Origin: Desulfosalsimonas propionicica
Lineage (GTDB): Bacteria; Desulfobacterota; Desulfobacteria; Desulfobacterales; Desulfosalsimonadaceae
Length of the DNA: 64,000 bases
Direction: 5' to 3'
Assembly (NCBI RefSeq): GCF_013761005.1
Contig: NZ_JACDUS010000001.1
Coordinates: 434,001-498,000, forward strand
A program made the translations under genes and the position numbers. The notes under the pieces are model-generated. The model saw nothing but the letters and a program-made list of their open reading frames with translations, had not been told where the DNA came from and ran no database searches. This document shows positions 61,990 to 64,000 of the stretch, in pieces; within the stretch, counting starts at the first letter, position 1, and every line of letters starts with the position of its first letter.

Positions 61990-62721
61990 ATGCAGAAAAA
62001 GAGGAAGGTGTCGGTTTTAACAGGATTGTTGGTAGTGTTATGTGCTGTGGCGGGGTTGTCGGGCAGGGTCCTTGCCGCTGATGTCACCGCGGGAACGGAT
62101 TTTGCCTCGGCGTATGTGTGGCGGGGCATAACGTTTAATGACGGGTTCGTGGCCCAGCCATCAGTGGATGTGAGTTCAGGGGGGGTTGGTTTCAATGTAT
62201 GGGGGAACATGGACATTGACGACTATGATGACACCTTAAACAGCGGGGAGTTTTCTGAAGTGGATCTAACCCTGTCCTACGGGTTCTCTCTGGATCCCGT
62301 GGATGTGAGCGTCGGCTACATCGAATACCTGTTTCCCGAGGGCGGATCCGGGACCCGGGAGGTTTATGCGGGCTTGTCTGTTGAGCCGTTTTCCGGGCTT
62401 ACGGCCGGTGTCACGGGATATTACGACTTTGACGAGGTGGAGGATTATTATGTCAATGTTTCGCTGGGCTATGCATATGAACTGGCAAAAGACCTGACCC
62501 TGGGAGCCGGGGCCGCGGTGGGCATCGCCGGGGATGACGCAAGTGCGGGCGAAGATTCGGGCTTTCACGAATACCTGCTTTCGGTTGACTGTGCCTATGC
62601 GCTCACCGATGCCCTGGAAGTAACGGCCTATCTGGCCTACACGGATCATTTCGACAAAGACGTGCTTCCGGATCAGGACACGGACTGGTTTGGAGGAATG
62701 GGGATTTACTACAGCTTTTAA
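61990..62721 (+). CDS. outer membrane beta-barrel protein (TorF-like putative porin)
   Basis: A 243-residue exported protein: signal peptide (MQKKRKVSVLTGLLVVLCAV ... VLAA) then alternating aromatic/polar strands (DFASAYVWRGITFNDG, VDLTLSYGFSLDPVDVSVGY, YYVNVSLGYAYELAKDLTLG). It ends in YYSF with the C-terminal aromatic residue needed for barrel insertion. The strand pattern and VWRGITF resemble the TorF family. ATG at 61990 follows CAGGAGGG. Expression is predicted to depend on sigma54; cargo is unknown. Confidence 0.82.
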   Translation: MQKKRKVSVLTGLLVVLCAVAGLSGRVLAADVTAGTDFASAYVWRGITFNDGFVAQPSVDVSSGGVGFNVWGNMDIDDYDDTLNSGEFSEVDLTLSYGFSLDPVDVSVGYIEYLFPEGGSGTREVYAGLSVEPFSGLTAGVTGYYDFDEVEDYYVNVSLGYAYELAKDLTLGAGAAVGIAGDDASAGEDSGFHEYLLSVDCAYALTDALEVTAYLAYTDHFDKDVLPDQDTDWFGGMGIYYSF

Positions 62722-62759
62722 TCAGTTTTTCCAAATTTCCGCCTTTTCCGGGATTTGAC

Positions 62760-62794
62760 AGCAAAGCCCGCTGTGCTGTGCAGCGGGCTTTGCT
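62760..62794 (+). terminator. strong hairpin after the outer membrane protein gene
   Basis: AGCAAAGCCCGCTG and CAGCGGGCTTTGCT form a perfect 14-bp stem around TGCTGTG, 38 bp after the stop. No T-run follows, so termination efficiency is uncertain. Confidence 0.65.
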
Positions 62795-62884
62795 GCGTGG
62801 TGACAATGGACTTGTTTTTTCCGGCCAGGCCTGACAGAATCAAGTTCCAGGGACTCTTCAAATTTTAAAACAAAAGGCAAGCTT

Positions 62885-63481
62885 ATGGGACAAATTGTCG
62901 CCATTTACGGCAGCCCACGGCGGGCGGGAAACACCGCAGCACTGCTGGCAGAAGCCGTGGCCGGGGCCAGAAGCCGGGGCGCACGGGTGGAGGAAATCGT
63001 TTTGCGGGACTGCAGGATATCGCCCTGCCTGGAGATTTATGGGTGCAAAAAATCGGGTGAATGCGTGATCAAAGATGACTTTCAGGCCGTGCGCGACGCC
63101 ATGCTGGCAGCAGACGGGCTGATGCTGGCCACGCCCATTTTTTTCTACACGGTCAGCGCCCATGTCAAGGCGCTCATGGACCGATGCCAGTCTTTGTGGG
63201 TGAAAAAATACTGGATTGACAAAACCGTCCCCGGCCAGTGGGCAACACAGCGGCAGGGTTTGCTGATTTCCGTGGGTGCCACAAAGGGCAAGCGTTTGTT
63301 TGACGGCACCCTGCTGACTGTGAAATATTTTTTTGATGTCCTGGATGCCCGGCTGTGGGATAGCCTTCTCTGCAGGGGCCTTGATTTTGAAGGCGACGTG
63401 CAAAAATATCCCCAATACCTTCAGCAGGCCCGGGATGCCGGCTGCCGCCTGGCAGACGCAATCGGCGCAGACAATGCATAA
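62885..63481 (+). CDS. NADPH-dependent FMN reductase-like flavodoxin family protein
   Basis: A 198-residue flavodoxin-fold protein. The FMN phosphate loop is GSPRRAGNTAALL. Cysteines ISPCLEIYGCKKSGECVIKDDF are typical of the iron-sulfur flavoprotein/FMN reductase group, and ATPIFFYTVSAHVKALMDR is conserved. It reduces flavins, quinones or metals in relatives; the substrate here is unknown. A start without strong ribosome-binding site (CAAAAGGCAAGCTT) is used. Confidence 0.85.
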   Translation: MGQIVAIYGSPRRAGNTAALLAEAVAGARSRGARVEEIVLRDCRISPCLEIYGCKKSGECVIKDDFQAVRDAMLAADGLMLATPIFFYTVSAHVKALMDRCQSLWVKKYWIDKTVPGQWATQRQGLLISVGATKGKRLFDGTLLTVKYFFDVLDARLWDSLLCRGLDFEGDVQKYPQYLQQARDAGCRLADAIGADNA

Positions 63482-63540
63482 AAGCGCCGCGCCCCTTTGG
63501 ATTCCGATGCTCCAAACTCCGGCATCTACAAGTAGCCGGA

Positions 63541-63569
63541 TTGACACGGCAGGGTTTTAAAATTATATA
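63541..63569 (+). promoter_or_regulatory. sigma70 promoter of the cytidylate-kinase-like gene
   Basis: A perfect TTGACA at 63541-63546 and TATATA at 63564-63569 are 17 bp apart, 70 bp before the start codon. Confidence 0.6.
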
Positions 63570-63638
63570 AAAACAGGGGATCAAATCATTAGCGCAAGTG
63601 TTTGCCCATGTTCTGTAATCCAATGGTAAGGAGGCTGA

Positions 63639-64000
63639 ATGAAAATTCATCGGGGACGTTCTGTGGACAAGATAGTCGAGGAGCAGATTCATCAGTGGCA
63701 GGCATCCAGGGGCGCTGCAAAAAAAGAGGAGCCCCTCAAAAGCTCCGTGATTACCATTTCCCGGCAGCCCGGTAGCCGGGGCAACGAGATTGCCGTAAAA
63801 CTGGCCAGGGCCTTTGAGTATGAGCTGTTTGACCGGGAGATCATTCAGCAGATGGCCCGGGATTCCAATATGAGCGACAAGGTGCTGGAAACCCTGGACG
63901 AAAAGGGCCTGAACATGCTCGAGGATGTGATCGCCACAATTGTGGAACAGCGCCATCTGTGGCCGGATCAGTACATGAAGCATCTCATGAAGATCATCGG
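63639..64000 (+). CDS. cytidylate kinase-like family protein (5' part, runs off the window)
   Basis: The first 120 codons are present. The P-loop region is altered from a normal Cmk: SSVITISRQPGSRGNEIAVKLARAFEYELFDREIIQQMA is the signature of the cytidylate-kinase-like family found in many anaerobes. AAGGAGG precedes the ATG. Function beyond likely nucleotide binding is unknown; true cytidylate kinase activity cannot be assumed. Confidence 0.82.
   Translation, partial: MKIHRGRSVDKIVEEQIHQWQASRGAAKKEEPLKSSVITISRQPGSRGNEIAVKLARAFEYELFDREIIQQMARDSNMSDKVLETLDEKGLNMLEDVIATIVEQRHLWPDQYMKHLMKII

Overview
The window comes from a dissimilatory sulfate-reducing bacterium of the Desulfobacterota, most likely Desulfobacterales-like. 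It carries the cytoplasmic sulfate activation and reduction genes (aprBA, qmoABC, sat), several HdrA/HdrD/MvhD-type electron-transfer proteins, a selenocysteine decoding locus and Gram-negative envelope genes (lpxC, ftsEX, outer membrane barrel). Assignment below phylum rests on gene content only.

Layout. 0-2.2 kb: tail of an upstream gene, tRNA-Sec and a selB gene with unusual GTPase motifs. 2.5-11.9 kb: a heterodisulfide-reductase-like cluster (HdrD-like, a giant HdrA-GltD-HdrA fusion, MvhD, a tandem HdrA), probably a soluble flavin-based electron bifurcation module. 12-17 kb, minus strand: a nickel/cobalt ECF transporter (NikK, two NikL-like pieces, CbiM, CbiQ, a double CbiO with a histidine-rich tail). 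17-24.6 kb: housekeeping genes (degV, an M23 peptidase, ubiE/menG, dnaJ, queD, pyrE). 24.8-30.4 kb: a cell-division/peptidoglycan operon (ftsE, ftsX, envC-like, ctpA, divergent polysaccharide deacetylase). 30.4-42.5 kb: prmA, pcm, DUF368, coaD, rsmD, an NtrYX-like two-component system, DUF4390, lpxC, comM and alr. 42.5-56.3 kb: the sulfate-reduction island, aprBA and qmoABC on plus and sat on minus, with a DEDD exonuclease, a PAS histidine kinase and a GAF-sigma54 activator between them. 56.3-61.5 kb, minus: a TIM-barrel protein, cobT behind a cobalamin riboswitch, a CbiR-like cobamide phosphodiesterase and a PflX-type radical SAM protein. 61.9-64 kb: a sigma54-preceded outer membrane barrel gene, a flavodoxin-like reductase and the start of a cytidylate-kinase-like gene.

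How it works together: Sat makes APS, AprBA reduces it to sulfite, and QmoABC feeds electrons from menaquinol (UbiE/MenG makes the quinone). The Hdr cluster would rebalance NAD(P)H, ferredoxin and thiol/disulfide carriers. Nickel uptake serves hydrogenases or CODH, and cobamide remodelling serves corrinoid enzymes.

The least explained content is non-coding. One family consists of asymmetric palindromic elements (2.2, 11.9, 23.4 and 57.9 kb) flanked by 8-9 bp direct repeats that all end in TGA. In three cases this TGA is the stop codon of the preceding gene. A second family consists of very long hairpins (2.4, 57.3, 57.7, 59.2, 61.6 kb) sharing apex motifs while the arms differ and stay complementary. 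Other points of interest are the atypical GTPase motifs of SelB, the HdrA-GltD-HdrA fusion and the NtrX-like regulator with GAFAGA instead of GAFTGA.
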